Positions 18,179 to 27,645 of a stretch of DNA of 64,000 nucleotides are shown here, piece after piece. This DNA is from Aequorivita sp. HC6-5. GTDB taxonomy: Bacteria > Bacteroidota > Bacteroidia > Flavobacteriales > Flavobacteriaceae. The position numbers were made by a program, and so were the translations under genes. The notes under the pieces were generated by a model. That model saw only the letters and a program-made list of their open reading frames with translations, was not told the origin of the DNA and did not search any database. Every line of letters starts with the position of its first letter. The stretch's first letter is position 1. Location of the stretch: the NCBI GenBank assembly GCA_905182755.1, contig CAJJCS010000004.1, forward strand, positions 1-64,000, in the 5' to 3' direction.

Positions 18179-18793
18179 ATGAAAAAACTACTCTATCTAT
18201 TTTTAACTGTGCTTATCGTTGCTTGTAGTGGTGAGGATAGTAATAATTCTAACAACAATTCAAATAACAGTAATAATGTTGACTATTTCTTCGAAGTTGA
18301 ATTTGGTGGGGTTATAAATAGGGTACAAGGCAACACATCAAACCTAAATAGTTTTATAAACAAAAACCAATGTTATACAGGTATAGTCCCCCAATGGGCT
18401 ATATCCCTATCTATTTCAGATATAACCGATGTTTCTTATATTTCCGGGCAAACTATGAATTTATTTCTTGTTCTTGATGATGCTCAATTAGGAAGTAATA
18501 CGGGTAGAATAAGCCAGCTATCCGGAAGTTACATTAGTGACTATTTAATAAGTATTGGTTCTTTGCCAGGTACTGGTGCAAATTTTAAAGAATATGGAAC
18601 GGGTGATATGGGAGTAATTACAAATATTAATGTTACAGATTTAGGCACACAACCAATTAATACTGGGGTTGATTTTGGAGAAACTTTAAAAGCAACTTAT
18701 GAAGGTATTCTTTACTTTTATAATGTTGACACAAATCAGTATGATATACCAGCTCCTATAAGAATTGAATTTAATGCAGTTCGTATTAACTAA
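18179..18793 (+). CDS. Hypothetical lipoprotein
   Basis: 204 residues with a signal peptide and lipobox (FLTVLIVACSGEDS, Cys at about 16), followed by an asparagine/serine linker and a soluble domain rich in beta-strand pattern and Asn/Gly. One further Cys (NKNQCYTG) is present. No catalytic motif or known family is recognised. A surface-exposed or periplasmic role is inferred only from the lipidation signal. Possible -7 elements (TACTTTTG at 18135-18142, TATATTTG at 18146-18153) precede it, and a terminator follows. It is the last gene before tRNA-Asn. Confidence 0.6.
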   Translation: MKKLLYLFLTVLIVACSGEDSNNSNNNSNNSNNVDYFFEVEFGGVINRVQGNTSNLNSFINKNQCYTGIVPQWAISLSISDITDVSYISGQTMNLFLVLDDAQLGSNTGRISQLSGSYISDYLISIGSLPGTGANFKEYGTGDMGVITNINVTDLGTQPINTGVDFGETLKATYEGILYFYNVDTNQYDIPAPIRIEFNAVRIN

Positions 18794-18810
18794 ACACCAT
18801 ACATAGTATA

Positions 18811-18839
18811 AAACCCTTGCAGAAATGTGAGGGTTTTTT
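18811..18839 (+). terminator. Terminator after the hypothetical lipoprotein
   Basis: Stem CCCTTGCA / TGTGAGGG (two G-T pairs) followed by a T run, 18 bp after the stop. Confidence 0.7.
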
Positions 18840-18916
18840 CTTTTTAAAATTCCTCTTTAGAGCAGATATGTTGGCACAACATAGGTTGTTAAAGATTGTA
18901 AAAGGCGAAAAGAACG

Positions 18917-18943
18917 TAAATGTCTGTCAAAAGTCTGTCAATT
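18917..18943 (+). repeat. Second copy of the integrase-start segment
   Basis: Twenty-seven bases identical to the reverse complement of 1950-1976, with both GTCTGTCA repeats and the ATG-starting frame, which here runs into a stop after 22 codons. It lies 128 bp from the 3' end of tRNA-Asn. It looks like the relic of a related integrative element. The rest of 18840-19030 holds no gene. Confidence 0.75.
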
Positions 18944-19030
18944 TTTAGTAGTTTTATTCTGTTCTTTGAGTTGTATAGATAAAAGTAGTGTAAGCCTTTT
19001 AGAAGGTTTAACAACTGGTTAGAGGCCTAT

Positions 19031-19060
19031 AAAAAAAGCCCTCACATTGCTGTGAAGGCT
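19031..19060 (-). terminator. Terminator of tRNA-Asn
   Basis: On the minus strand AGCC-TTCACA pairs with TGTGAGGGCT, followed by seven T residues, directly downstream of the tRNA. Confidence 0.75.
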
Positions 19061-19071
19061 TCTAATTTTCG

Positions 19072-19145
19072 CTCCTCTTCTTGGGCTCGAACCAAGGACC
19101 CTCTGATTAACAGTCAGATGCTCTAACCAACTGAGCTAAAGAGGA
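19072..19145 (-). tRNA. tRNA-Asn (anticodon GTT)
   Basis: A complete cloverleaf on the minus strand: acceptor TCCTCTT / AAGAGGA with discriminator G, D-arm GCTCAGTTGGTTAGAGC, anticodon stem CTGAC-family around a CTGTTAA loop (anticodon GTT) and T-arm CTTGG-TTCGAGC-CCAAG. CCA is not encoded. It marks the right edge of the accessory stretch. Confidence 0.95.
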
Positions 19146-19278
19146 ATTTCATATAGAAAAATAAAGACTATTGTCTCTAGCGATACCCAATATCAAAGTG
19201 TTTAAAACCCTTACGATACTTAGGCGGGTGCAAATATAAATTAATTTTTATCTGTGGCAAATACTTTTTTTGTTTTTT

Positions 19279-20595
19279 TTAACCTCCAAAGAAGTATCTA
19301 TAGATGTCATTTCCGTTGGCAAATAAAACCAAGGCAATTAACAAGAAAAACCCAGCCATTTGGGCAAACTCCATAAATTTATCATTGGGCTTACGGCCAC
19401 TAATCATTTCATATAATAAAAACATCACATGCCCACCGTCTAGCGCCGGGATCGGTAAGATATTCATAAATGCTAAAATAATAGATATAAGGGCTGTTGT
19501 TTGCCAAAAACTAGTCCAGTCCCAGGTGTCTGGAAACAGGCCGCCAATGGCTCCAAAACCACCAACTTGTGAGGCTCCTTTTTTAGTAAACACATACTTA
19601 AATTGTGTTACGTAATCTTTCAAGACGTCCATACCATACCCAACACCTCCAGTGATACTCTCTCCCAAAGTGTACTCCTTGCGTATTGAGGTGCTGTAAG
19701 GCAGGAGCCCTATTTGTCCTGTCTCATTTGGAGTTGCTTTTAAAGTGAGCTGCGCTCCCTCACGAGATATTAAAAAAACATTTTCTTTTTGTCCGTTTTC
19801 TTTTACCAGGTTCTGGAATTCATGCCAAAATACAATAGGTGTCCCGTTTACCGCCAAAATAGTGTCATCTAGTTTAAACCCTGCCGCAGCAGCAGGAAAA
19901 CTCTCATCTCCAATCACGCCCATTACTGGCGCTACTCTTTGGGTGAAGGGTCTTAGCACATCGTTTTCAAACATTATAGCGCCAATATCTTCTGGCATTT
20001 CTATGGTTTGTTTTTGTCCATTAGTATGCAGTACCTCTATGGTGTTTACATCACGTAAAAACAAATATTTGTTGATTGCCGTTACATTTTCAAAGGCCTC
20101 GCCGTTAAGGCTAAGAATTTGATCTCCGTCACTAAATCCATAGTCATTAAAAGACTCGTGCACAGCAAAACCATTTGGTAGCTGCTCATTGGTTGTGATG
20201 TCTTGCCCATAGAAATTTAAAATCCCCATGTAAATCACAAATCCAACAATAATATTTACCGTAACCCCGCCAAGCATAATGATAAGTCGCTGCCATGCTG
20301 GCTTAGATCTAAACTCCCATGGCTGTGGCGGCAAGGCCATTTGTTCCTTGTCCATGCTCTCATCAATCATTCCAGATATCTTTACATATCCTCCTAGTGG
20401 CAGCCAACCTATACCATACACCGTATCTCCTATTTTTTTACTGAAAAGCGCAAACTTTACATCAAAAAACAAGAAAAATTTCTCTACCCTAGTTTTAAAT
20501 AATTTTGCGGGTATAAAGTGCCCTAGTTCATGAAGAACGATCAAAAAAGATAGACTTAGTAGTAATTGTATCGCTTTAACGAAAAATGGACTCAT
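19279..20595 (-). CDS. rseP: RIP metalloprotease RseP (site-2 protease)
   Basis: A 438-residue inner-membrane zinc protease that cleaves transmembrane anchors such as anti-sigma factors. The zinc motif HELGH is in the first membrane helix (LIVLHELGHFIPAKLF, about residues 17-32). Two PDZ-like regions follow (around DGDQILSLNG and DDTILAVNG), and the C-terminal LDG motif is in ILPIPALDGGHVMF. Length and order match bacterial RseP. It is divergent from sco1. The gene is monocistronic here and has no visible anti-sigma substrate nearby. Confidence 0.93.
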   Translation of the reverse strand: MSPFFVKAIQLLLSLSFLIVLHELGHFIPAKLFKTRVEKFFLFFDVKFALFSKKIGDTVYGIGWLPLGGYVKISGMIDESMDKEQMALPPQPWEFRSKPAWQRLIIMLGGVTVNIIVGFVIYMGILNFYGQDITTNEQLPNGFAVHESFNDYGFSDGDQILSLNGEAFENVTAINKYLFLRDVNTIEVLHTNGQKQTIEMPEDIGAIMFENDVLRPFTQRVAPVMGVIGDESFPAAAAGFKLDDTILAVNGTPIVFWHEFQNLVKENGQKENVFLISREGAQLTLKATPNETGQIGLLPYSTSIRKEYTLGESITGGVGYGMDVLKDYVTQFKYVFTKKGASQVGGFGAIGGLFPDTWDWTSFWQTTALISIILAFMNILPIPALDGGHVMFLLYEMISGRKPNDKFMEFAQMAGFFLLIALVLFANGNDIYRYFFGG

Positions 20596-20824
20596 AGCTC
20601 AATAAAATAGATTGTTATTTTCTGGTTTATTTCTCTAAAACCAGACCAAAAAAAGCAAAGCCCTTTGTAAAACATGCAGGCTTTCTCTTGGGCACAAAAG
20701 TAACTTATTATATAGTGCAAAAAAAATGTTGTTTTTAGACTTCTTCTAGCGCCAAAATAGCAGGAGTCTAAGCAGCTTAAATCATTTTTAGGTCGTATTT
20801 TTGTAGCCTATTGTTTTAAAGGCT

Positions 20825-21524
20825 ATGCTACACTTTTTTTCAAAATATAAACTCCTTGCTATTGTTTTAACGGGTTTATCTGTGGTTATAATTTCTGTTA
20901 TTTACAGCGTGCTTAAACCCTTAGAGGTACTGCCCGTGTACCAGCCCTCTTTAGTAAGCGCAGCACTAGTAGCCCAAGATATAAGACACCAAAAAAAATA
21001 CCATACCATCTCAGATTTTAGCTTGACCAACCAAGAAGGTCAAACCATAACCCAAGACACCTATGATGGTAAAATGTATGTGGCAGATTTTTTCTTTACC
21101 ACCTGCCAAACCATCTGCCCTGTAATGACCAGCAATATGCTAGAGCTGCAAGATAAACTTCAAGACAACCCAGGAGTGCTGCTGCTCTCCCATACTGTAA
21201 TGCCAGAGATTGATACGGTCATCTCAACTTAAAAAATACGCTACTCAAAAAAACATAAACCCCAAAAAATGGAACCTAGTTACGGGTAGTAAACAAGAGA
21301 TTTACAATCTTGCTAGAAAACAATATCTGGTGGCCAAAGAAAACCCTGATGATCCTCTGGGGCTAGTGCACACAGAAAATTTTGTTTTAATAGATACCCA
21401 AAAAAGAATCCGTGGGTTTTATGATGGCACCCAGGCCCAAGAGATGGAGCGTATCTTGCATGATATTGATGTGCTGCAAAACCAAGGCAAAAAGTCTCTC
21501 TTCTTTGGGCTTATCAATTATTAA
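20825..21524 (+). CDS. SCO1/SenC family protein, frameshifted
   Basis: A membrane-anchored thioredoxin-fold protein that delivers copper to the CuA site of cytochrome c oxidase. One N-terminal membrane helix (about 8-30) is followed by the copper-binding CxxxC motif (FFTTCQTICPVMT, about residues 90-102) and a distal His (GLVHTENFVLID). The frame breaks near 21221: EIDTV continues as SQLKKYATQKN one base out of register, so removal of one base restores a protein of about 230 residues. A TATTTTTG -7 element lies at 20796-20803. It is probably intact in the organism. Confidence 0.85.
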
Positions 21525-21581
21525 TACCCTCCCCACAAGACCCATAGTTGCGTTAAAATTTCACAATACATCCCTCAAAGC

Positions 21582-21612
21582 TTTGTGGGTAGGTTTCAAA
21601 TAATTATTTTTG
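21582..21612 (+). promoter_or_regulatory. Promoter of feoAB
   Basis: TTTG (21582-21585), 19 bp, then TATTTTTG (21605-21612), 26 bp before the feoA ATG. A perfect fit to the Bacteroidota -33/-7 consensus. Confidence 0.75.
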
Positions 21613-21638
21613 CTTGTTTAAAATCAATCTAAATAAAA

Positions 21639-21869
21639 ATGGTTACCATTGCATCACTAAAAAAAGGACAACGCGGTATTATTAAAGAGTTTTCTGTAGA
21701 TATTGTTCCTTTAAAACTTTTGGAAATGGGCTGCCTTCCAGGCAATGAAGTGGCTCTTGTGCAAACCGCACCGTTTCAAGACCCGATGTACCTCAACGTA
21801 AATGGAGCGCACCTGGCTATTCGTAAAGAAACAGCAGCTCAAATAGAGATTGAAATTATCAAACAATAA
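21639..21869 (+). CDS. feoA: Ferrous iron transport protein A
   Basis: 76 residues with the SH3-like FeoA fold: MVTIASLKKGQRGIIKEF at the start, LLEMGCLPGNEVALV in the middle and LAIRKETAAQIEIEI at the end, the usual FeoA pattern. It is a cytoplasmic accessory of the FeoB iron transporter. It is first in the feoA-feoB-Cys-rich peptide operon, 30 bp before feoB, behind a clear promoter. Confidence 0.92.
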   Translation: MVTIASLKKGQRGIIKEFSVDIVPLKLLEMGCLPGNEVALVQTAPFQDPMYLNVNGAHLAIRKETAAQIEIEIIKQ

Positions 21870-21899
21870 ACAAGACTTTAGCACAAGCTCAAATATAAA

Positions 21900-24000
21900 A
21901 TGGCCAAACAGTTTAACGTTGCATTAATTGGTAATCCTAATACAGGGAAAACATCTGTATTTAATAGACTCACTGGGCTAAACCAGCAAGTGGGTAACTA
22001 TCCTGGAATTACTGTTGAGAAAAAGCAAGGTATCTGCAAGTTAGACCGCGGAGTAAAAGCCCATGTGCTTGATTTACCAGGAACCTATAGCCTTAACGCC
22101 TCTTCTCTGGACGAAAATGTAGTAATTGAACTGCTGCTTAATAAAAATGACAAAGATTTTCCAGATGTTGCCGTTGTGGTTACAGACATAGAAAACCTAA
22201 AAAGAAATTTACTGCTCTTTACTCAAATTAAAGATTTAGGCATCCCTACTATACTGGTTATTAACATGGCAGACCGCATGAAGCGTAAAGCCATCACACT
22301 AGATGTTGCCGCCCTAGAGCTGCGCCTAGAAACAAAAATAGCCCTTATTAGTTCTCGTGAAAATAGGGGGTTTGAGAGCTTTAAAAAAGCTCATCACCAA
22401 CTACAAAACCCTATCTGTTACGCCTTGTTTAAGCGCTTCAAGTATTGCCCCAGAGTATTTTGACAGGCTACGTAAAACATTCCCAAATCAAGATGTTTAC
22501 AAGCTTTGGCTTGTTATTACCCAAGATGTAAATTTTGGAAAGCTAGACAGAAACCAACTCAAAGGCGTAGCTAGTTTTAAAACAGAGAGTGTTAGCAACC
22601 TTAAAAGATTACAACAAAAAGAAACCATCAAACGCTACCAGTTTATCAATGAGGTACTCAAACAAACCCTTTTGGTAGATAAAGCAAATGCCAAAGATTT
22701 ACGCGGTAAATTAGACCGTGTATTAATGCATAAGTTTTGGGGTTATGTGATTTTCTTAGGTGTTTTATTGCTGATTTTTCAAGCCATTTTTGACTGGAGC
22801 AGCTATCCTATGGATTTTATAGATAGCACCTTTGCCTCTCTGGGCGAATGGGCAAAAAACACCCTCCCCGCTGGAGATTTCACCAACCTTATTGCCGAGG
22901 GTATTATTCCTGGGCTGGGTGGTATTGTTATTTTTATACCACAAATTGCCTTTTTGTTTTTCTTTATATCTGTCCTAGAAGAAAGCGGCTATATGAGCCG
23001 AGTCGTGTTTTTAATGGATCGTGTCATGCGCCGTTTTGGATTAAGCGGTAAAAGTGTGGTGCCGCTCATCGCTGGTACTGCCTGCGCCATACCCGCAATT
23101 ATGGCAACCCGTAACATAGAAAACTGGAAAGAGCGTCTTATCACCATTTTAGTAACACCCTTTACAACCTGTTCTGCAAGATTGCCTGTATATCTTATTA
23201 TTATCGCGCTAGTAATACCAGATCAGCGCGTTTTAGGCATCTTTAGCCTGCAAGCGCTTACGTTAATGTTTATGTATTTGTTAGGTTTTGGAGCGGCAAT
23301 TATATCTGCGTGGATGCTAGATAAAGTATTAAAAATACGCAGTAAAACATTTTTTGTAATAGAGATGCCAAACTACAAATTACCTCTCTTTAAAAATGTT
23401 GGAATTACTGTAATAGAGAAAACAAAGTCATTTGTGCTAGGTGCCGGTAAAATCATTTTAGCCATCTCTATAATACTTTGGGTATTGGCCTCATACGGCC
23501 CTGGAGATTTTAACAATGCCACAGCCATTATACAACAAGAAAACTTAGAGGCTCCTATTTCTCAAAACCAGTTAGAAACAAAAATAGCCGCATTTAAACT
23601 AGAACATAGCTATATTGGTCATGCAGGTAAGTTTATTGAGCCTGCCGTAAGACCCTTAGGCTATGACTGGAAAATTGGTATTGCACTCATAAGCTCTTTT
23701 GCAGCAAGAGAGGTGTTTGTGGGCACACTAGCCACTATTTATAGTGTAGGGAATGATGATGTAGAAACCATCAAAAACAGAATGGCCGCAGAGGTCAATG
23801 TAAAAACCGGAAAACCACTTTTTAATTTTGCTAGTGGAGTTTCTCTGTTGCTTTTCTATGCTTTTGCTATGCAGTGTATGAGTACCCTGGCTGTGGTAAA
23901 ACGAGAAACCAATAGTTGGAAATGGCCCATGTGGCAATTAATAATAATGACAGCCATTGCTTATATAACGGCTCTTGGCGCATATCAATGGTTTAAATAA
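21900..24000 (+). CDS. feoB: Ferrous iron transporter FeoB, frameshifted
   Basis: An inner-membrane Fe(II) transporter with an N-terminal G domain: G1 GNPNTGKTS, G3 DLPGTYSL and the NMAD-type motif (VINMADRMKR). About ten membrane segments follow with the gate motifs VLEESGYMSRV and GTACAIPAIMATR, and later FTTCSARLPVY. The frame breaks near 22385 in a run of six A residues: FESFKK continues as LITNYKTLSV if one A is removed. The restored protein has about 700 residues, the normal length. The shift is most likely a homopolymer error. Confidence 0.9.
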
Positions 24001-24006
24001 TTAACA

Positions 24007-24165
24007 ATGCAAGAACTCTTTGTGCTTTTTACATTTTTGGCAGCAGCTGGTTATTTGGTTAACAAGTTTGTATGGTCTGCGATTGTCTCTAAAAAGAGAA
24101 AAACTGTTGGCACCCTAGATGGTGGTAACACCAAATGCGGAAATGATAATTGTGGATGCCACTAA
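24007..24165 (+). CDS. FeoB-associated Cys-rich membrane peptide
   Basis: A 52-residue frame starting 6 bp after the feoB stop. One membrane helix (residues 3-24, ELFVLFTFLAAAGYLVNKF) is followed by a basic stretch (SKKRKT) and a C-terminal Cys-rich tail, KCGNDNCGCH. Small peptides of this build are regularly encoded directly after feoB and are thought to assist iron passage on the cytoplasmic side. Confidence 0.8.
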   Translation: MQELFVLFTFLAAAGYLVNKFVWSAIVSKKRKTVGTLDGGNTKCGNDNCGCH

Positions 24166-24177
24166 AGGGGCATTGCA

Positions 24178-24594
24178 CTATTGTTTTAAAGAGGTCTTCG
24201 CTTTCTTAGAAACTTGTAATTGATATCCTACTTCTTTGCCAATAGAATCACCAGGATAGGGAAGTAATTTCAGGGCTGTAAAAACAGTGTCTTCTGTGGT
24301 AGCAATAACGCTTTGAGATTCGTTTTGAAAAACTACCGTGATTTCCTGGAGTTCTTGATCGGCTCCACTAACAAGAATTTTTACTACAGCCTTCCCGGCC
24401 CAAATACAGGTGGTGTCTCTAGGGCATCTAGAATCTTCTACAACGGCAACCAGTGTTATAGAAACTCCTGCCTGTGTGCTAGTTTTAGTAAGTGGAATAT
24501 TAAAAACAGTCTCAGGGGTATCTTGTTTTTGAGCCAATGCTTGACAAGAAACAATGATACTCACGATACTAAAAATAAGTAGTAATTTTTTCAT
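24178..24594 (-). CDS. Hypothetical exported protein with CPxDxxCxWAG motif
   Basis: 138 residues with a signal peptide and a Cys at about residue 17 (SIIVSCQALAQ), so it may be a lipoprotein. The mature part is a predicted beta-sandwich with EDSRCPRDTTCIWAGKA (about 54-70), a two-cysteine motif recurrent in Bacteroidota and proteobacterial periplasmic proteins of unknown function. It is convergent with the feo operon and lies downstream of the Mn/Zn transporter genes on the same strand, so it may be co-transcribed with them. Confidence 0.55.
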   Translation of the reverse strand: MKKLLLIFSIVSIIVSCQALAQKQDTPETVFNIPLTKTSTQAGVSITLVAVVEDSRCPRDTTCIWAGKAVVKILVSGADQELQEITVVFQNESQSVIATTEDTVFTALKLLPYPGDSIGKEVGYQLQVSKKAKTSLKQ

Positions 24595-24619
24595 AGCTCG
24601 GGTGGTTTTAAAAACACAA

Positions 24620-25782
24620 TTAACCTCTAAATAAAAAGAAGTCGTCCTTAAGGTGTTCTATTTTGTCGTCTTTATTTGTAATGATATACTCCAGAGCCGT
24701 TTGGGTGAAACTTAGCCCTTTTGTTGTTAGAGAAATAACCTCATTGGTGATGGTAATCAGGTTATTATCTAAGGCTAGCCCTACAACTGTATTTGCCTTT
24801 ACCTGTTGCCAATTAATGTGCTCTCTCAAATGATTAATATGTCTTTCTTCTGTTTCTTGATGGTTGTTAAGGTGCAGTAAAAAGGTAAGTAGCGATACCT
24901 CTGTGCGCTGCTGTTTTTGGCGATACATGACAGACAACAACCCTTTTTTAGGAGCAAAAAAGTACACCAGCAAAAACACTAAACCAAGAACTGTGGTTAT
25001 AGACCCTGCAATAGATGCGTCCAGCCAGTGCGCTAACCAATATCCGCTAATGGCGGCAAAAACTCCAAAACATACAGAGAGCCACAACATTTTTTTTAAA
25101 TCTGCGGTCAGCAAATACGCAGCGGCAGCAGGAGCAATCATAAGGGCTACCACAAGTATGGCTCCTACGACATCAAAAGCGCCTACAACAGTAATAGAAG
25201 ACACAGACATTAGCCCGTAATGCAAAATAGCCGGAGAAAAACCAAGGGCAGAAGACAGAAGCCAACATCAAATGTGCTTACTTTTAATTCCTTAAAAAAC
25301 AAATACAGCAACACAAGGGTGATAAGTAAAATAACTCCCATAATCCAGGCAGCTTTTGGCCCGGCGTCTATACCTAAAAGCAAAAACCTATCAAAAGGAG
25401 CAAAAGCCAGTTCGCCAAGTAATACAGCATCTACATCTAGATGAATGTCATTGGCATTTTTAGCAATTAACAATACCCCAATACTAAAAAGGGCAGGAAA
25501 AACAAGACCAATAGCTGTGTCTTCTTTTACAAGACCTGTTTTTTGGATGCGCTCTACTAGCACCACTGTAATAATTCCAGTACCGGCCGCTAAAATAATT
25601 AACAATGGAGAATTAAGATCTTGAGTTATAAAAAACCCTAAAACAATTCCTGGCAAGATAGAGTGGCTTATGGCATCACTAATTAAGGCCATTTTACGCA
25701 ACACCAAAAACACCCCTGGGATAGCGCAAGCAGCTGCAACTAGAGCGGCAATAAGCTGTATTTCTATTTGAGGACTACTCAT
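24620..25782 (-). CDS. Mn/Zn ABC transporter permease 2 with C-terminal DtxR-like extension, frameshifted
   Basis: The second membrane subunit of the metal importer (ABC-3 family): at least eight hydrophobic helices, with VLRKMALISDAISHSILPG near the start and VGAILVVALMIAPAAAAYLL later, both family hallmarks. A C-terminal extension of about 110 residues (from about RTEVSLLTFLLHL to the end) resembles the winged-helix DNA-binding part of DtxR-type regulators. The frame breaks near 25250: STFDVGF continues in the next frame as SSALGFSPAILHYGLM. It overlaps permease 1 by 8 bp. The break is probably a single missing base in the sequence. Confidence 0.82.
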
Positions 25783-26899
25783 GTTGGGTTTGTTGATTAA
25801 AAAGATTTTGCGCCTCTGTAAAGCCTTTTAATGTGAGAGACCATTGTTGTTTGTTTAGTAATATCCACTGGTTTTCTTCCATTTTACGCAATGATTTTTT
25901 GGTAAAACCTTGAAAATTATTTAATATTCTTATGGTGTGAGGGTGGTCAATGTTTTCATGGGTTTGGGCTATGCCATACATAAACTGTAGGGTTTTTTTA
26001 AGCTGTAAATCACGCCTGTTTTTTATAAGTCTTATTTGTTTAAACAAGAGCCCCCGGGTTGGAGAAAAAACAAAAGAAACCACAACAAAAAAACTAGCCA
26101 CCAATACAATAACTGGTCCTGTAGAGAGGTTGTCTTGGCTGGCGCTAATAGCAGTGCCAAAGACCCCAGAAAATGCGCCAATTAAAGCGGCAAGAAAAAC
26201 CATAACCGCCAAACTGCTTGTCCATTGTCTTGCGGCTGCGGCTGGTGCCAACAACATAGCGCTCATTAAAACAACTCCTACCGTTTGTAGCCCAATTACA
26301 ATAGCCAAAACAATAAAAAAAGTGATTAAAATATCGATAAACTTTGTGTTAAACCCAAGGGTGTTGGCGTAGTCTGAGTCAAAAAGAAGAAGCTTAAATT
26401 CTTTCCAAAACAACAATACAACCACAAGGGCGATTGCTGTAACAAGCACCATAAGCAACACATCACTCTCTACTAAAGTAGCTGCTTGGCCAAATAAATA
26501 TTTGTCCAGTCCTGCTTGATTGGCATTGGGTTGTTTTTGTATATAGGTGAGAAGTAACATCCCAAAACCAAAAAACAGCGATAAAACAAGACCCAAAGCA
26601 GTATCGCTTTTTAAATGTGTTTTGGATATCATTCCACGAATCCAAAAGGCGCCAATCAAACCACTTACCAAGGCTCCCAAGAGTAAGATATTAGTGTCTT
26701 TAGCTCCAGTTATTAAAAACGCAATGGCTATGCCGGGCAAGGCAGCATGTGAAATAGCATCTCCCAACAAACTTTGTTTTCTCAAAACAGCAAAGCTCCC
26801 GAGCATTCCACAAATTGCTCCCAATACAGCCGTCCCTAGGCTAATGGTGCGCAGGGTGTAGTCTGTAAATAACAGGTTGAAATACTCGGTGATGCTCAT
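25775..26899 (-). CDS. Mn/Zn ABC transporter permease 1 with C-terminal DtxR-like extension
   Basis: 374 residues. The N-terminal 280 residues are an ABC-3 type metal permease with about eight helices (LRKQSLLGDAISHAALPGIA, then GVVLMSAMLLAPAAAA). The last 80 residues or so (YGIAQTHENIDHPHTIRI to the end) are soluble and look like a winged helix (FTKKSLRKMEENQWILL, then WSLTLKGFTEA). Metal permeases with such a tail occur in Bacteroidota Mn transporters. The gene sits in the order regulator, binding protein, ATPase, permease 1, permease 2, with gaps of 6 bp or less, so it is one operon. Confidence 0.88.
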   Translation of the reverse strand: MSITEYFNLLFTDYTLRTISLGTAVLGAICGMLGSFAVLRKQSLLGDAISHAALPGIAIAFLITGAKDTNILLLGALVSGLIGAFWIRGMISKTHLKSDTALGLVLSLFFGFGMLLLTYIQKQPNANQAGLDKYLFGQAATLVESDVLLMVLVTAIALVVVLLFWKEFKLLLFDSDYANTLGFNTKFIDILITFFIVLAIVIGLQTVGVVLMSAMLLAPAAAARQWTSSLAVMVFLAALIGAFSGVFGTAISASQDNLSTGPVIVLVASFFVVVSFVFSPTRGLLFKQIRLIKNRRDLQLKKTLQFMYGIAQTHENIDHPHTIRILNNFQGFTKKSLRKMEENQWILLNKQQWSLTLKGFTEAQNLFNQQTQHE

Positions 26900-26904
26900 T
26901 AAAC

Positions 26905-27642
26905 TTATTTATTTACGGCTACTTTATAATTAATGCCGTAGGTCTTGGTTAAATTGTCATCATTGAAAATGTCTTTTACTGCTCCAGTGGCAATTTTCTT
27001 TACATTTAAAAACGTAACCCAGTCAAAATATTCTGGGACAGTTTGTAAATCATGGTGTACAACCACCACTGTTTTTCCTGCTTTACGCAACTCTTTTAAA
27101 ATATTAATAATCGCTATCTCTGTAGAGGCGTCAACCCCTTGAAAGGGTTCGTCCATAAAATAAATTGATGCGTTTTGCACCAATGCTCTTGCCAAAAAAA
27201 TTCGTTGTTGTTGCCCGCCGCTAAGCTGGCTAATTTGTCTGCTTTTAAAAGAGAGCATCCCTACTTTCTCAAGGGCTTCTAGTGCCGCCTTTTTTTGCTT
27301 TTGGCCAGGTCTTTTAATCCAGCCCAAACTACCATAGGTTCCCATCATCACCACATCTAGCGCTGTGGTAGGGAAATCCCAATCTACACTCCCTTTTTGA
27401 GGCACATAGGCTACTAGTTTTCGTTGTTTTTTATAAGGTTTTCCGTAGATAGTTACACTACCTGCAATGGGTTCAATAATTCCTAAAATGGCCTTAATTA
27501 GGGTAGATTTTCCTGCTCCATTAGGCCCCACAATAGCCATTAAGACTCCTTCAGGGATCACTAAATCTATATCCCATAACACGGGTTTGTAGTTATAGGC
27601 TACAGTTAAATCATCTACTTGTATGGCAATTTTTTGTGTCAT
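26905..27642 (-). CDS. Mn/Zn ABC transporter ATPase
   Basis: A 245-residue ATP-binding subunit with Walker [10 protein letters not shown] (about residues 38-46), a Q-loop in YVPQKG, the signature LSGGQQQR, Walker B IYFMDEPF followed by QGVDAST, and the switch His in [10 protein letters not shown]. The family (ZnuC/MntB-like) energises import of Mn(II) or Zn(II) through the two permeases downstream. It lies 3 bp after the binding protein gene. Confidence 0.92.
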   Translation of the reverse strand: MTQKIAIQVDDLTVAYNYKPVLWDIDLVIPEGVLMAIVGPNGAGKSTLIKAILGIIEPIAGSVTIYGKPYKKQRKLVAYVPQKGSVDWDFPTTALDVVMMGTYGSLGWIKRPGQKQKKAALEALEKVGMLSFKSRQISQLSGGQQQRIFLARALVQNASIYFMDEPFQGVDASTEIAIINILKELRKAGKTVVVVHHDLQTVPEYFDWVTFLNVKKIATGAVKDIFNDDNLTKTYGINYKVAVNK

Positions 27643-27645
27643 ATG

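Noticed and set aside
19005-19030. A D-arm fragment of tRNA-Asn (TGGTTAGAG) in plus orientation
   Set aside because: Only nine bases match, which chance can easily give.
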